Shown here piece by piece: positions 1 to 12,620 of a DNA stretch of 64,000 nt (the first letter of the stretch is position 1; each line of letters opens with the position of its first letter). The position numbers and the translations under genes were made by a program. Origin of the DNA: Lolium rigidum (Eukaryota > Streptophyta > Magnoliopsida > Poales > Poaceae); NCBI RefSeq assembly GCF_022539505.1, contig NC_061509.1:35220334-35284333 (forward strand), given 5' to 3'. A model generated the notes under the pieces. The model worked only from the letters and a program-made list of their open reading frames with translations. It ran no database searches and was not told the origin of the DNA.

Positions 1-108
1 ATCAAAGTTAGCCTAGAGAGCTACAAGTTAGTTAACACCCCTCATGACTAGTTGCTAGTGCTAAAACTAAAATTGACTATTCTAGATGGGAACATGTGAA
101 TCAAATGA
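1..108 (+). mobile_element. Element IV: left piece of a split LTR
   Basis: This stretch aligns in inverse orientation with about 1381-1480 of the element I LTR, for example the shared cacccctcatgactagt and the regions around tgggaac. The same LTR resumes at 26307, so the two pieces are halves of one old LTR split by element III and its passengers. The 5' part lies outside the window. About 18 bp expected between the halves is missing, so the left junction of element III probably suffered a small deletion. Confidence 0.75.
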
Positions 109-216
109 ATTCGACATGCGCCGCTTAAGGTCTTACCAGATGTCGAATTCCAGTCATAGTTTTATCGGGTACCTAAAGCGTCCGTTAGGATTTTTCTTCG
201 CGTCTGTTGACGATAG
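109..216 (-). mobile_element. Element III, outer fragment left of element I
   Basis: A short non-coding stretch lies between the element IV piece and the element I insertion. It joins to 12551-12620 once element I is removed, because gatag at 212-216 is the target duplication of element I. It is assigned to element III by position. The LTR expected at this end is not visible, so the end is probably deleted. No gene is seen. Confidence 0.55.
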
Positions 217-3200
217 TGTCAACACCCGGATTTTTAAGTCCAGATGCCTATTATGTCATTCCTCGCAATCCCAGGAATATTGTTTTTGCGAGACATAATA
301 GATTGATATCACAACACATCATTCATTACAACACATAATCGTCTTACCAAATAAAGGATCACATGATCCAGTCTCATTACAATAATAGAAGTTTTATTGA
401 TCCATTACATAATACATAGCGGAAGCGAAAGTAGCGTAGTAGTAGTCCATCTATTCCACAAGCAACTGTTGACGTCAGGAGTGATCCTAGTTGTCGTAGA
501 CGTCCTGCTGTCCTTCTTCCGGGTTCTGGTACTCGTCTTCATAGTCTGGCCATTTGAATAGCCAGGGACAAAGCCATGAGTACTTTAAAGTACTCGCAAA
601 CTAATACTAAGGTAAACACTATCAACTATAGTAAGGGGGTTATAAGCTCTAGTTTCATTTGCATAAAGCCAATTTTATTTCATAAACACTTTAATAATCA
701 ACGCCTCTTCATTTAACTAACTCAAGTGGGAACATTAGTGTCATTCCCACAACTCAGTTGTGATTCAAAGTCAAAGTCACCTTTCAATTCAAGTGACAAG
801 TCACCATTCATATTTTTAGAAAAGTTCTGATGACGGAACAGTATGGCCTTTCCAACTGTCCATAACCGCGGACGCAGCTATTCGAATAGGTTTAACTCTG
901 CAGAGGTTGTACACTTGTGCCACAACAATTGCAACAGTTCGTCAGGGGTAACTGGCCCTGATTTATCGTACGCAGTACGCGAACTACCAATCCTAACCTT
1001 TCACTTACATACTCTAGTATAGGCACCTCTCCCCATGAGCTTGGCCTCCCAGTGAAGACACGCGGTCAGCCTGGGAACTGCACAGGGCTTGGGCCGGACA
1101 TTCACCTCATTTCACGTCATTTCACATCATTTCACCAGTACGGAGGCAGCCTCGGCATAACCCCTATGACGCTTGTTCAGAGGGGACCCATACTAATGTA
1201 CATAAGTTTCCAGCTAAGCCTTACCCAGATTCAGGTATTGTGGGGGTACTTGTAAAATTGGAATGGTATCGCATCCGAACCCAACCATCAGTTTTTGTAA
1301 AAATTCACCAAGTCATTCACCAGTCATATTCACTTCAAAATCTCTCAATAGAATGACTCATCATTCCAAGGTTTTCAAAGTCATTTCAATTCACAAGTTC
1401 CCAACTAGAGTAGTCACTTTTAATATTGAGCACTAGCCACTAGTTATGAGGGGTGCTAAGTATCTTGGAGCTTGCTAGGCTAAGTGTGATGATCTTGTAC
1501 TACTCTATAACTAAACCAAGTGAATCATAAACCAAAAAATAACTTTGATAAATAAAATCAAGTAACGCTTGTAAAGTAAAAACTTTGGGATAGGTTCATA
1601 AAGTAAAATGTAATGGTGCCTTGCTCTTGTAGAGCTTTGCACTTGGCAAGAATACAAACTTGCAACCAAAATAGTTTGCATTAGTCTAGCTTGCATTGGT
1701 AATAGCTTGCCTTGATTGGTGATGTGATCAAAGTTTTCTTGCTTTTCCTCTTGGTAGAAAACCTCTTCCTCTTGATAGTCTCCGGTACTAGCGTCTATAA
1801 ACGAATACGAGGATACAATCACCAAACAACACTTAAGTAATCTTAATTAGCCTTATTGGCTCACACAATTGATCTAGCATCACTACTTACATTTATTCAC
1901 AAATTATGCTAGGGTTTCTTTATTTAACATTAGGAAAATAATTTCCTCTCATTGAAAGTTGGAAATTAGGGTTTCTCTTTGGTTTGGAGAAATAATTTCC
2001 TCTCATTGAATCTTCTTAAGATTTAATCTTCTAAAATAACCAGGGGTGATCACATGTTGTCCAAGGTCAACATTTCACACTTATCATTTGAGAAACATAA
2101 ATTAAATGAGATTCATCATCTCATGCGATTTAAATAACCATTGCAATATTAAATACTACTTTGATTTAAATTCTACAAGTGAGCTAGTATGAGCCTAAGT
2201 AATTAAAGGTCAACACATTACTTCATCATACTTGAGACAAGGATTTAAATGAGGTGCTACACCTCATAGATTTAAATTCCTAAAATTTGGTATAGTTTAA
2301 ATGGACCAGTATTGACTACATAGCCAATATTTTGCTTCTAGCCCATGATCATGTACAGAACATACATCATATTTTTACATAGTAAATTAGATTTTGTTAA
2401 ATGTGAATTATTGCAATTGGATTCACTTCAAAATTCAAATTGGTTGATTTTTAAGATTTATTTGAATACTGAAAAGTCTCTGTTTTGTTATTTTTGCTAT
2501 TCAAATTCTACACAAGATATGAGGTTGAGACCAGTGGCGAAATGTAGATAAACTCATAAGCTTTCTGGAACAATTTGAATCATTCAATTTGGGTTTGTAG
2601 ATTTTGAACTATTCAATTTATAGCACAGACCAGAATGGAATAAATGCTGAAATGGATTAATACTAAGTTTAAATTGTTGGGCTGCGCGGAAACAGATGGG
2701 CCGAAATGTTTTAAACAAAGGAACTGGCCCAGTAACGGTTCGGCCTGCTGACATAGGGTCCCACACGTCAGCGACTAATTGTCTTACCGAAACGGTACGC
2801 GATGACGACCGTCGGATCAGACGACGATCGCACGGCTGAGGATCGTCATCCTCGACGGGGGAGGAGGGCTTGCTGCGCCGGCGAGGTAGGGTGTCGGAGG
2901 GAGTTCCAGGCCGCCGGTGATCGAGGGAGAGGGGCGAGGCAACGTTGTCGACGGTGTAGAGGCCCCTGGTACAGCGGCGAGGCTCGGGGTGGCTCCAGTC
3001 GAGGTAGAGGATCTGCGGGCTCTGGCGGGAACGAGCTTGCGATTGGAGCTTCTCCGGCGAGGTAAGGTCAAATTGGTGGATGGAGAAGGGGCAAGGATGA
3101 TAGGGGAGCAGTTTGTGTGAAGAGTTGTGGCTCGGATCTCCTCTATTTATAGGCTGGTGAGAGGTCCGTGGATGCGGCGAAGGGGTCGACGACGACAATG

Positions 3201-5238
3201 GTGCTATGGGCTGCGAAAGGGCAAGGCGAGGTGTGCATCGTGTAGGCGACGTCTAGGCGAGGCTCTGGGTGTAGCTGGCGTGTCCAGGGGACGACGGGAT
3301 GGCTCGGGTTGCTTCTGTGAAGGGGACAGTACTTGGCGGCAGAGCTCCGATCATGGCGACGGCGACAAGGCTTCTGCGAGCTAGCGAGCATGTCCAGTGG
3401 GTAGCTGTAGGCGTGATGAGCGTGCGTGCCAAGTGGGAGAGGGAGAGAAGGACGAGGGCGTCCAGGCGAGCGGCGTACTGGCACGTCCAGGGCGTCGTCT
3501 GGGCGCGCTCACCGCGTGTCTGGCACACCGTGGCGAGGTACTGGGCGCGCGCGTTCTGGCCACTAGCGTGCGTCTCTTTGCTTAGGGCTGGTACGAGCGT
3601 GTTTAGGGTAGTGCAGGGAAGGCAGTAGACATGGTGAGGTGGGTTGGAGAGGGCCAGAGAGGAATGGAGTGAGGGTGGCCGGCATGGGTACGGGGTGGCA
3701 ACAATGTGATCATTCCCTCACTTTAAACAGAGCAAAAGTGCTTGGCTTGATGCAGAGAGGGTGCAGGAACAACAATGATCAAGATGGAAAGGGGTTTAGG
3801 CAAAAATCCAGAGGATAATAGAGTGTATGCCATTTTGCAATTGATGCCTGCCATGTGTTTGTGAAAATGGCCGCATGAAGATTTTTGAAGAATTTTGGAA
3901 TTCTTTTGGTGAGTCTCAATTATATATTTAATGTGAAAGATTGGTGGTGGTGGTATTCAATTTGGAGTGGATTTGCAAAGTTTCAAATTTGGTATGATCT
4001 TCTCATAATCTCAAAGTCTCCACTTGTCACATCTCTACTGGTCAACCTGGTCAAAGTTAGCGTGTGTGGTCAACATGAAAGTTGTTCACCTTGACATGGT
4101 CTTGGATGACATGGCAATAGTTGACCAAGTTTGGTTTGAAGAAAAGTCAAAACCAGGGGGTAAAGTAGGGAACATTTTATAGAAGTACTTTTGACCATTA
4201 TCACATGTATGTTGATTTTGAGATTCGCTTTGATTTGATTCTGGTTTCTTTGATGCAATTGTGTTTGTTTATCATATATAAACATTCTACAAGCAAGAGA
4301 TCAAGCAATGGTGGCCTTTGGTGAAGATTTGCAAAATTGGTCTTATGTGTATGTGAGTAAAATTGGGATTATCTCACAAATTGATTTCTCTTCATTTGAT
4401 TTGACTTTTCTTGACTCTAATGTGATTTTTATTAGTTTAGAAAACATTTTCCAACCATTGAAACCAATTCAAATGGTCTTGCTCAAAGATTTGCAAAAAT
4501 GGCCATAACACATAAGAGGTGATGTGTCATATTTCATTAAACTTGTAAATTATTCATCTTGCTTCACTTGGACATGGGTTAGGGTCAAGTTAGTGTTATA
4601 TTAGGTTGAGAGATGGTTTCACATCATTTGGTCAAGGTTTAAAGTCATAGGGCAAGAATTGGGTATTATGGCTATGTGTCACATATGCCTCTATGCATGT
4701 GTTGCATTTGAGTTCTAGTTTGACTTAGCTTGACCCAATTGGTGTTGTTGAGTGTTGAAATGATATATAGGAGTGATCCAACCATTCACAACAGGTCTTA
4801 GGGTCAAGATTCTTAAATTCACATATTTGCTATTTTACTCTCATATGCCTCTATGGCATTTTTAGTTTCTTTTTATTTTCTTTGGAAACAACTTGGATTA
4901 GGTTTGATAAGTACTAGGTAAGGTGTATGAAGGTTTTCCAAACTTCTAAGCAAAGTAGAAAAGCTTAGGGTAAAGATTTATAAACATAGCCCTAGGCACA
5001 TATGCATTTTTCTTATTTAATTTCTTTTTATTTTATTTTAACTAGGATGGTGAAAAGAGGGGTGAGGTTTAGGGTTTAAGATTATTTCAAACCACTATAA
5101 CAAGCAATCATGGCAATAGCACAAGAATTAAGCAAGATTACTACGCATCAAACTTAATTTAATAAAAGTTTTTGTTGGTTCCAAAATTTGGAACTAGGGA
5201 AATTCATTTGTTTTGTTTTGAATTTTTGGGATGTTACA
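217..5238 (-). repeat. Element I 3' LTR (5022 bp)
   Basis: On the minus strand it begins tgtaacatccc and ends gggtgttgaca. Most of it is AT-rich, but about 2690-3700 is sharply GC-rich and holds the TATA box. ORFs inside it are short. The 204-codon minus-strand frame at 2584-3198 spans the promoter and is not convincing as a protein gene. Confidence 0.92.
3141..3152 (-). promoter_or_regulatory. TATA box in the element I 3' LTR
   Basis: The minus strand reads ctataaatagag, close to the plant TATA consensus, with GC-rich DNA on both sides. The copy in the other LTR is at 10453-10464. It sits near the middle of the LTR and would divide U3 from R. Confidence 0.7.
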
Positions 5239-5255
5239 AACCCTTCCCCCTTAAA
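5239..5255 (-). promoter_or_regulatory. Element I polypurine tract
   Basis: The minus strand is aagggggaagggtt, directly abutting the start of the 3' LTR. This is the expected primer site for plus-strand DNA synthesis and fixes the element's orientation. Confidence 0.85.
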
Positions 5256-5284
5256 CAAATCTCGTCCCGAGATTTTAAGAAAAG

Positions 5285-5651
5285 TTAGGTTCCTAAGAGA
5301 GATTGGGCATTTTGATTAACAGGAAGACATACTTGGCATGGTCTGGGGTGCTTCCCGAGCTTCGAGTGGCGATCATGTGGTAGAAACGGCCGTTGTTGTT
5401 GTTCTCGGTTCCTTCTACCCGCGAAGCGACGCTGTTGCCGAGCAGGTGCAGCGGTATTGGCGGCAATCCCGGCAAGCTTTTTGGGGCACTCATTGGAGAA
5501 GTGACCCACAACTCCACATTCATAGCAGTTGACGGTGGACTTGTCTTTGGGAATGATGGGGGTAGCATTGCTTCCAGTCCTTGGGGCAGTATTGGGGTTG
5601 TTGTTGTTTCCATTGTTGTTGCTGTTGTTGGGGTGGTTGTTGTTGTTGTGG

Positions 5652-5692
<41 letters not shown>

Positions 5693-6542
5693 GCCTCCGG
5701 TCTTCGGGGGTCCTCCGTTGTTGTTAGTGTAGTTGGGGCGATAATTCTGAGCAGGGGGCTTGTTGTATCTTGGGGTGAATCCTCCAGAGGAGTTGTTGCG
5801 GTACTTCTGGGTATGGTGGGGTCCATTTTGGTTCATCATTCTGCGCTTGCGGTTCTCATTGGCCTGATGCAGCTTTCCTTCCATCTGTATGGCTGAGTCC
5901 ACGAGGGCTTCCAAGTCAGCGAACGGAATGTTCACCAACACAGTTTGCATCTCGTCATGCAGTCCATTCAGAAATCTTTCCTTTCTCTTCTCGTTGGTGT
6001 CGGTCTCATCCAGGGCGTACCTTGACAGAGTGAGAAACCTGTCGCGGTATTCCACCACGGACATTCTTCCTTGCTTGAGTTCACGGAACTCGTCTCTCAT
6101 CTTCTTGATCAATCCTTGGGGCACATGGTATTTGCTGAACTTCAGCTTGAAGTCTTCCCATGTCATCATCTGTCCCGCATTCATTGCACGGGCACTTGTC
6201 CACCGGGCTCGGCAGGTCCCGACAGTAGTGGGTGGCAAACAGTACTTTTTCTGCGGCTTCAACTCCCGCAACTTCAAGGTTGTTCTCCATGGTCTGGAGC
6301 CAGTCATCAGCATCAAGGGGCTCTTCAGTCTTGTTGAATACCGGAGGGTTGGTGTGCTGAAAGTTCTTCAGCTTCGATCCAGGGTGCTCGTGGTTTCCGT
6401 GGCCTTGATTGTTCTGAGCTATCTGTTGCAGCGCGGCAATGTTGGCTTGGCGTTCAGCTCTCTCGGCTTCTCGGTCTGCCATCATAGTCTGCAGCAGTTG
6501 CATCATGGCATCCTGGGTGGTGTTGCGGGTTGGTGGGGCCAT
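5285..6542 (-). pseudogene. gag: Element I gag (Ty3/gypsy type), frameshifted
   Basis: Gag would form the capsid of the retrotransposon particle. Translation from the ATG at 6542 gives an N-terminal part rich in Met and Gln, followed by the Retrotrans_gag domain. That frame is lost near 6225-6235. The rest of the capsid domain continues in another frame (6316-5285) through motifs such as WTSARAMNAGQMMTWEDFK. The C-terminus has an Asn-rich tract encoded by a GTT/AAC microsatellite (about 5587-5692), then one CCHC zinc knuckle (CYECGVVGHFSNEC). The stop is about 30 bp before the polypurine tract, so gag is complete in extent and pol is absent. A single-base indel explains the frame change; it could also be a sequencing error. 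Confidence 0.88.
5587..5692. repeat. GTT/AAC microsatellite within gag
   Basis: A long run of gtt triplets, purest at about 5637-5691, encodes poly-Asn on the gag strand. It is prone to length change but keeps frame because the unit is a triplet. Confidence 0.85.
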
Positions 6543-6817
6543 CTAAACATTGAGGTAGATGATAAGATAAGAGGGAAATTTCTACGGTTGTTTTTGTTGA
6601 AGTTTAAAAAGTTCATAAATTGAAAACTTGAGTAGTGTTGCGGGGGTAAAAACCAACAACACTTTTTCATTCATACCAAGCATCATACATTACAAATCTA
6701 ACACACCGTTGGTTTGAAGAACCATTCATCGCTCTACGATACAAGGGGATCCTGATACAACTCACACATACGAAAGTGCTTTAAAAGAAACTACTCTTCA
6801 GGGGGGATTCTTCATCT

Positions 6818-7291
6818 TCACGGGTAATGTGCTTGGCGAAAGGCGAGGGCGTTGTCCAACTCCTTGCGGGTCTTGTACAGCATGTAGTCGAGGTAGGCTA
6901 CATAGTGGTTCATCTCCGTGTGCGGGGGCATGGTCATCGGTCTTCCGGTGGGGTCATGTCTTGGGTAGTAGATGAAGCGAGTGTTCTTAATCTTGTTCTC
7001 ATTTTGTCCGCACAGACGAGAAATTGCCTCTTGCATAGCTCTGACTAGTCCTTCCTTCCAAGTGTTTCCCGTTACAGAAAACAATATGGTTTCCCATATT
7101 GGGGTTCCAGGCTTCCTTCGTAGATCGGCAGAGACTTCCCACCGAGGTGGTCCTCCGGAGTGATTGTTGAGGGGTGTTCCGAAGAACTCGGGTTATGGGC
7201 GTCCTAGATAGTCCACTAGTTGCTTCAAGTTTTTCTCGAACATCAGGTTGCCTCCGTGACCAAGCTGATAAAACTCCCATTTGTACTCCAT
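6818..7291 (-). pseudogene. Small ORF between primer-binding site and gag of element I, one internal stop
   Basis: An ATG at 7291 opens a 158-codon frame that runs to 6818 with a single in-frame TAA near 7194. The predicted product starts MEYKWEFYQLGHGGN and ends near RKELDNALAFRQAHYP. It shows no catalytic motif that I recognise. It lies on the gag strand upstream of gag, where plant gypsy elements sometimes carry an extra ORF. The even protein-like composition and the single stop suggest a once-coding gene rather than a chance frame. Function unknown. Confidence 0.6.
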
Positions 7292-7497
7292 CTGTGAAGA
7301 ATTATGATGAGTAAGTTAGAGAAGTGTGTCAAAATTTTAGGTAATAGTATAAGAAGAATAGAGCATAACTTTCTTATTTTGAAAAAGATCTCAATGATAA
7401 GAGGGAGAATAAGTTTTTCACAAATAGTCACTTCATTTGTTTTGAAACTAAATTTTTCAGACGTCCATTCTAACTAGGGTCTCCTAAGGTCAACAAT

Positions 7498-7510
7498 GGC
7501 TCTAATACCA
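7498..7510 (-). promoter_or_regulatory. Element I primer-binding site (initiator tRNA-Met type)
   Basis: The minus strand reads tggtattagagcc, three bases inside the 5' LTR. It differs at one base from the standard plant initiator-Met tRNA site tggtatcagagcc. Confidence 0.85.
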
Positions 7511-7513
7511 ACT

Positions 7514-10500
7514 TGTCAACACCCGGATTTTTAAGTCCAGATGCCTATTATGCCATTCCTCGCAATCCCAGGAATATTGTTTTTGCGAGACATAATAGAT
7601 TGATATCACAACACATCATTTCATTACAACACATAATCGTCTTACCAAATAAAGGATCACATGATCCAGTCTCATTACAATAATAGAAGTTTTATTGATC
7701 CATTACATAACACATAGCGGAAGCGAAAGTAGCGTAGTAGTAGTCCATCTATTCCACAGGCAACTGTTGACGTCAGGAGTGATCCTAGTTGTCGTAGACG
7801 TCCTGCTGTCCTTCTTCCGGGTTCTGGTACTCGTCTTCATAGTCTGGCCATTTGAATAGCCAGGGACAAAGCCATGAGTACTTTAAAGTACTCGCAAACT
7901 AATACTAAGGTAAACACTATCAACTATAGTAAGGGGGTTCTAAGCTCTAGTTTCATTTGCATAAAGCCAATTTTATTTCATAAACACTTTAATAATCAAA
8001 GCCTCTTCATTTATCTAACTCAAGTGGGAACATTAGTGTCATTCCCACAACTCAGTTGTGATTCAAAGTCAAAGTCACCTTTCAATCTAAGTCACAAGTC
8101 ACCATTCATATTTTTAGAAAAGTTTTTGATGACGGAACAGTATGGCCTTTCCAACTGTCCATAACCGCGGACGCGGCTATTCGAATAGGTTTAACTCTGC
8201 AGAGGTTGTACACTTGTGCCACAACAATTGCAATAGTTCGTCAGGGTAATCTGGCCCTGATTTATCGTACGCGATGACGCGAACTACCAATCCTAACCTT
8301 TCACTTACATACTCTAGTATAGGCACCTCTCCCCATGAGCTTGGCCTCCCAGTGAAGACACGCGGTCAGCCTGGGAACTGCACAGGGCTTGGGCCGGACA
8401 TTCACCTCATTTCACGTCATTTCACGTCATTTCACATCATTTCACCAGTACGGAGGCAGCCTCGGCATAACCCCTATGACGCTTGTTCAGAGGGAACCCA
8501 TACTAATGTACATAAGTTTCCAGCTAAGCCTTACCCAGATTCAGGTATTGTGGGGGTACTTGTAAAATTGGAATGGTATCGCATCCGAAACCAACCATCA
8601 GTTTTTGTAAAAATTCACCAAGTCATTCACCAGTCATATTCACCTTCAAAATCTCTCAATAGAATGACTCATCATTCCAAGGTTTTCAAAGTCATTTCAA
8701 TTCACAAGTTCCCAACTAGAGTAGTCACTTTTAATATTGAGCACTAGCCACTAGTTATGAGGGGTTCTAAGTATCTTGGAGCTTGCTAGGCTAAGTGTGA
8801 TGATCTTGTACTACTCTATAACTAAACCAAGTGAATCATAAACCAAAAAGTAACTTTGATAAATAAAATCAAGTAAAGCTTGTAAAGTAAAAACTTTGGG
8901 ATAGGTTCATAAAGTAAAATGTAATGGTGCCTTGCTCTTGTAGAGCTTTGCACTTGGCAAGAATACAAACTTGCAACCAAAATAGTTTGCATTAGTCTAG
9001 CTTGCATTGGTAATAGCTTGCCTTGATTGGTGATGTGATCAAAGTTTTCTTGCTCTTCCTCTTGGTAGAAAACCTCTTACTCTTGATAGTCTCCGGTACT
9101 AGCGTCTATAAACGAATACAAGGATACAATCACCAAACAACACTTAAGTAATCTTAATTAGCCTTATTGGCTCACACAATTGATCTAGCATCACTACTTA
9201 CATTTATTCACAAATTATGCTAGGGTTTCTTTATTTAACATTAGGAAAATAATTTCCTCTCATTGAAAGTTGGAAATTAGGGTTTCTCTTTGGTTTGGAG
9301 AAATAATTTCCTCTCATTGAATCTTCTTAAGATTTAATCTTCTCAAATAACCAGGGGTGATCACATGTTGACCAAGGTCAACATTTCACACTTATCATTT
9401 GAGAAACATAAATTAAATGAGATTCATCATCTCATGTGATTTAAATAACCATTACAATATTAAATACTACTTTGATTTAAATTCTACAAGTGAGCTAGTA
9501 TGAGCCTAAGTAATTAAAGGTCAACACATTACTTCATCAGACTTGAGACAAGGATTTAAATGAGGTGCTACACCTCATAGATTTAAATTCCTAAAATTTG
9601 GTATAGTTTAAATGGACTAGTATTGACTACATAGCCAATATTTTGCTTCTAGCCCATGATCATGTACAGAACATACATCATATTTTTACATAGTAAATTA
9701 GAGTTTGTTAAATGTGAATTATTGCGATTGGATTCACTTCAAAATTCAAATTGGTTGATTTTTAAGATTTATTTGAATACTGAAAAGTCTCTGTTTTGTT
9801 ATTTTTGCTATTCAAATTCTACACAAGATATGAGGTTGAGACCAGTGGCAAAATGTAGATAAACTCATAAGCTTTCTGGAACAATTTGAATCATTCAATT
9901 TGGGTTTGTAGATTTTGAACTATTCAATTTATAGCACAGACCAGAATGGAATAAATGCTGAAATGGATTAATACTAAGTTTAAATTGTTGGGCTGCGCGG
10001 GAAACAGATGGGCCGAAATGTTTTAAACAAAGGAACTGGCCCAGTAACGGTTCGGCCTGCTGACATAGGGTCCCACACGTCAGCGACTAATTGTCTTACC
10101 GAAACGGTACGCGATGACGACCGTCGGATCAGACGACGATCGCACGGCTGAGGATCGTCGTCCTCGACGGGGGAGGAGGGCTTGCTGCACCGGCGAGGTA
10201 GGGGGTCGGAGGGAGTTCCAGGCCGCCGGCGATCGAGGGAGAGGGGCGAGGCGACGTTGTCGACGGTGTAGAGGCCCCTGGTACATCGGCGAGGCTCGGG
10301 GCGGCTCCAGTCGAGGTAGAGGATCTGCGGGCTCCGGCGGGAACGAGCTTGCGATTGGAGCTTCTCCGGCGAGGTAAGGTCAAATTGGTGGATGGAGAAG
10401 GGGCAAGGATGATAGGGGAGCAGTTTGTGTGAAGAGTTGTGGCTCGGATCTCCTCTATTTATAGGCTGGTGAGAGGGCCGTGGATGCGGCGAAGGGGTCG

Positions 10501-12550
10501 ACGACGACAATGGCGCTACGGGCTGCGAAAGGGCAAGGCGAGGTGCGCATCGTGTAGGCGACGTCTAGGCGAGGCTCTGGGTGTAGCTGGCGCGTCCAGG
10601 GGACGACGGGAGGGCTCGGGTTGCTTCTGTGAAGGGGACAGTACTTGGCGGCAGAGCTCCGATCATGGCGACGGCGACAAGGCTTCTGCGAGCTAGCGAG
10701 CATGTCTAGTGGGTAGCTGTAGGCGTGATGAGCGTGCGTGCCAAGTGGGAGAGGGAGAGAAGGACGAGGGCGTCCAGGCGAGCGGCGTACTGGCGCGTTC
10801 AGGGCATCGTCTGGGCGCGCTCACCGCGTGTCTGGCACGCCGTGGCGAGGTACTGGGCGCGCGCGTTCTGGCCACTAGCGTGCGTCTCTTTGCTTAGGGC
10901 TGGTACGAGCGTGTTTAGGGTAGTGCAGGGAAGGCAGTAGACATGGTGAGGTGGGTTGGAGAGGGCCAGAGAGGAATGGAGTGAGGGTGGCCGGCATGGG
11001 TACTGGGTGGCAACAATGTGATCATTCCCTCACTTTAAACGAGCAAAAGTGCTTGGCTTGATGCGAGAGGGTGCAGGAACAACAATGATCAAGATGGAAA
11101 GGGGTTTAGGCAAAAATCCAGAGGATAATAGAGTGTATGCCATTTTGCAATTGATGCCTGCCATGTGTTTGTGAAAATGGCCGCATGAAGATTTTTGAAG
11201 AATTTTGGAATTCTTTTTGGTGAGTCTCAATTATATATTTAATGTGAAAGATTGGTGGTGGTGGTATTCAATTTGGAGTGGATTTGCAAAGTTTCAAATT
11301 TGGTATGATCTTCTCATAATCTCAAAGTCTCCACTTGTCACATCTCTACTGGTCAACCTGGTCAAAGTTAGCGTGTGTGGTCAACATGAAAGTTGTTCAC
11401 CTTGACATGGTCTTGGATGACATGGCAATAGTTGACCAAGTTTGGTTTGAAGAAAAGTCAAAACCAGGGGGTAAAGTAGGGAACATTTTATAGAAGTCAC
11501 TTTTGACCATTATCACATGTATGTTGATTTTGAGATTCGCTTTGATTTGATTCTGGTTTCTTTGATGCAGTTGTGTTTGTTTATCATATATAAACATTCT
11601 ACAAGCAAGAGATCAAGCAATGGTGGCCTTTGGTGAAGATTTGCAAAATTGGTCTTATGTGTATGTGAGTAAAATTGGGATTATCTCACAAATTGATTTC
11701 TCTTCATTTGATTTGACTTTTCTTGACTCTAATGTGATTTTTATTAGTTTAGAAAACATTTTCCAACCATTGAAACCGATTCAAATGGTCTTGCTCAAAG
11801 ATTTGCAAAAATGGCCATAACACATAAGAGGTGATGTGTCATATTTCATTAAACTTGTAAATTGTTCATCTTGCTTCACTTGGACATGGGTTAGGGTCAA
11901 GTTAGTGTTATATTAGGTTGAGAGATGGTTTCACATCATTTGGTCAAGGTTTAAAGTCATAGGGCAAGAATTGGGTATTATGGCTATGTGTCACATATGC
12001 CTCTATGCATGTGTTGCATTTGAGTTCTAGTTTGACTTAGCTTGACCCAATTGGTGTTGTTGAGTGTTGAAATGGTATATAGGAGTGATCCAACCATTCA
12101 CAACAGGTCTTAGGGTCAAGATTCTTAAATTCACATATTTGCTATTTTACTCTCATATGCCTCTATGGCATTTTTAGTTTCTTTTTATTTTCTTTGGAAA
12201 CAACTTGGATTAGGTTTGATAAGTACTAGGTAAGGTGTATGAAGGTTTTCCAAACTTCTAAGCAAAGTAGAAAAGCTTAGGGTAAAGATTTATAAACATA
12301 GCCCTAGGCACATATGCATTTTTCTTATTTAATTTCTTTTTATTTTATTTTAACTAGGATGGTGAAAAGAGGGGTGAGGTTTAGGGTTTAAGATTATTTC
12401 AAACCACTATAACAAGCAATCATGGCAATAGCACATGAATTAAGCAAGATTACTAAGCATCAAACTTAATTTAATAAAAGTTTTTGTTGGTTCCAAAATT
12501 TATAACTAGGGAAATTCATTTGTTTTGTTTTGAATTTTTGGGATGTTACA
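7514..12550 (-). repeat. Element I 5' LTR (5037 bp)
   Basis: This is the upstream LTR in the element's orientation. It matches 217-5238 along its whole length with scattered substitutions and small indels, including the GC-rich segment at about 10000-11010. Transcription would start near 10430 and run left, giving a leader of roughly 2.9 kb inside the LTR before the primer-binding site. Confidence 0.92.
10453..10464 (-). promoter_or_regulatory. TATA box in the element I 5' LTR
   Basis: It is identical to the box at 3141-3152. This copy would drive the full-length transcript of element I. The 12-bp motif is unchanged between the LTRs although nearby bases differ. Confidence 0.72.
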
Positions 12551-12620
12551 GATAGCCACGACCGGTGTCTTACCTTCGCAAAGTAAAAAGTAGCTAAGCG
12601 CCATCAGAGGTGGTGCCACG
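12551..12620 (-). mobile_element. Element III, sliver between elements I and II
   Basis: These 70 bp lie between the right target duplication of element I and the left target duplication of element II (ccacg, 12616-12620). The motif gatagccacgacc recurs at about 20655, inside element III. No gene is seen. Confidence 0.55.

Larger units (their letters stand above)
217..12550 (-). mobile_element. Element I: gag-only LTR retrotransposon with 5-kb LTRs
   Basis: Two near-identical long terminal repeats (217-5238 and 7514-12550) begin TG and end CA. They are flanked by the 5-bp duplication gatag (212-216 and 12551-12555). The minus-strand order is LTR, primer-binding site, a small ORF, gag, polypurine tract, LTR. 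The internal domain is only about 2.3 kb; no protease, reverse transcriptase, RNase H or integrase is seen, and gag ends about 30 bp from the polypurine tract. The element must therefore have depended on enzymes from elsewhere. The gag is of Ty3/gypsy type. The layout fits the published LARD and TR-GAG non-autonomous classes. By eye the LTRs differ at about 15 places in their first 780 bp, so the insertion is fairly young. Confidence 0.93.

Noticed and set aside
2584..3198. 204-codon minus-strand ORF inside the element I LTR
   Set aside because: It spans the TATA box and the equivalent frame at 9980-10510 ends differently; it is more likely promoter and leader DNA.
5393..5896. Plus-strand ORF with poly-Val/Leu resembling a membrane protein
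   Set aside because: It is the antisense shadow of the gag Asn-repeat microsatellite.
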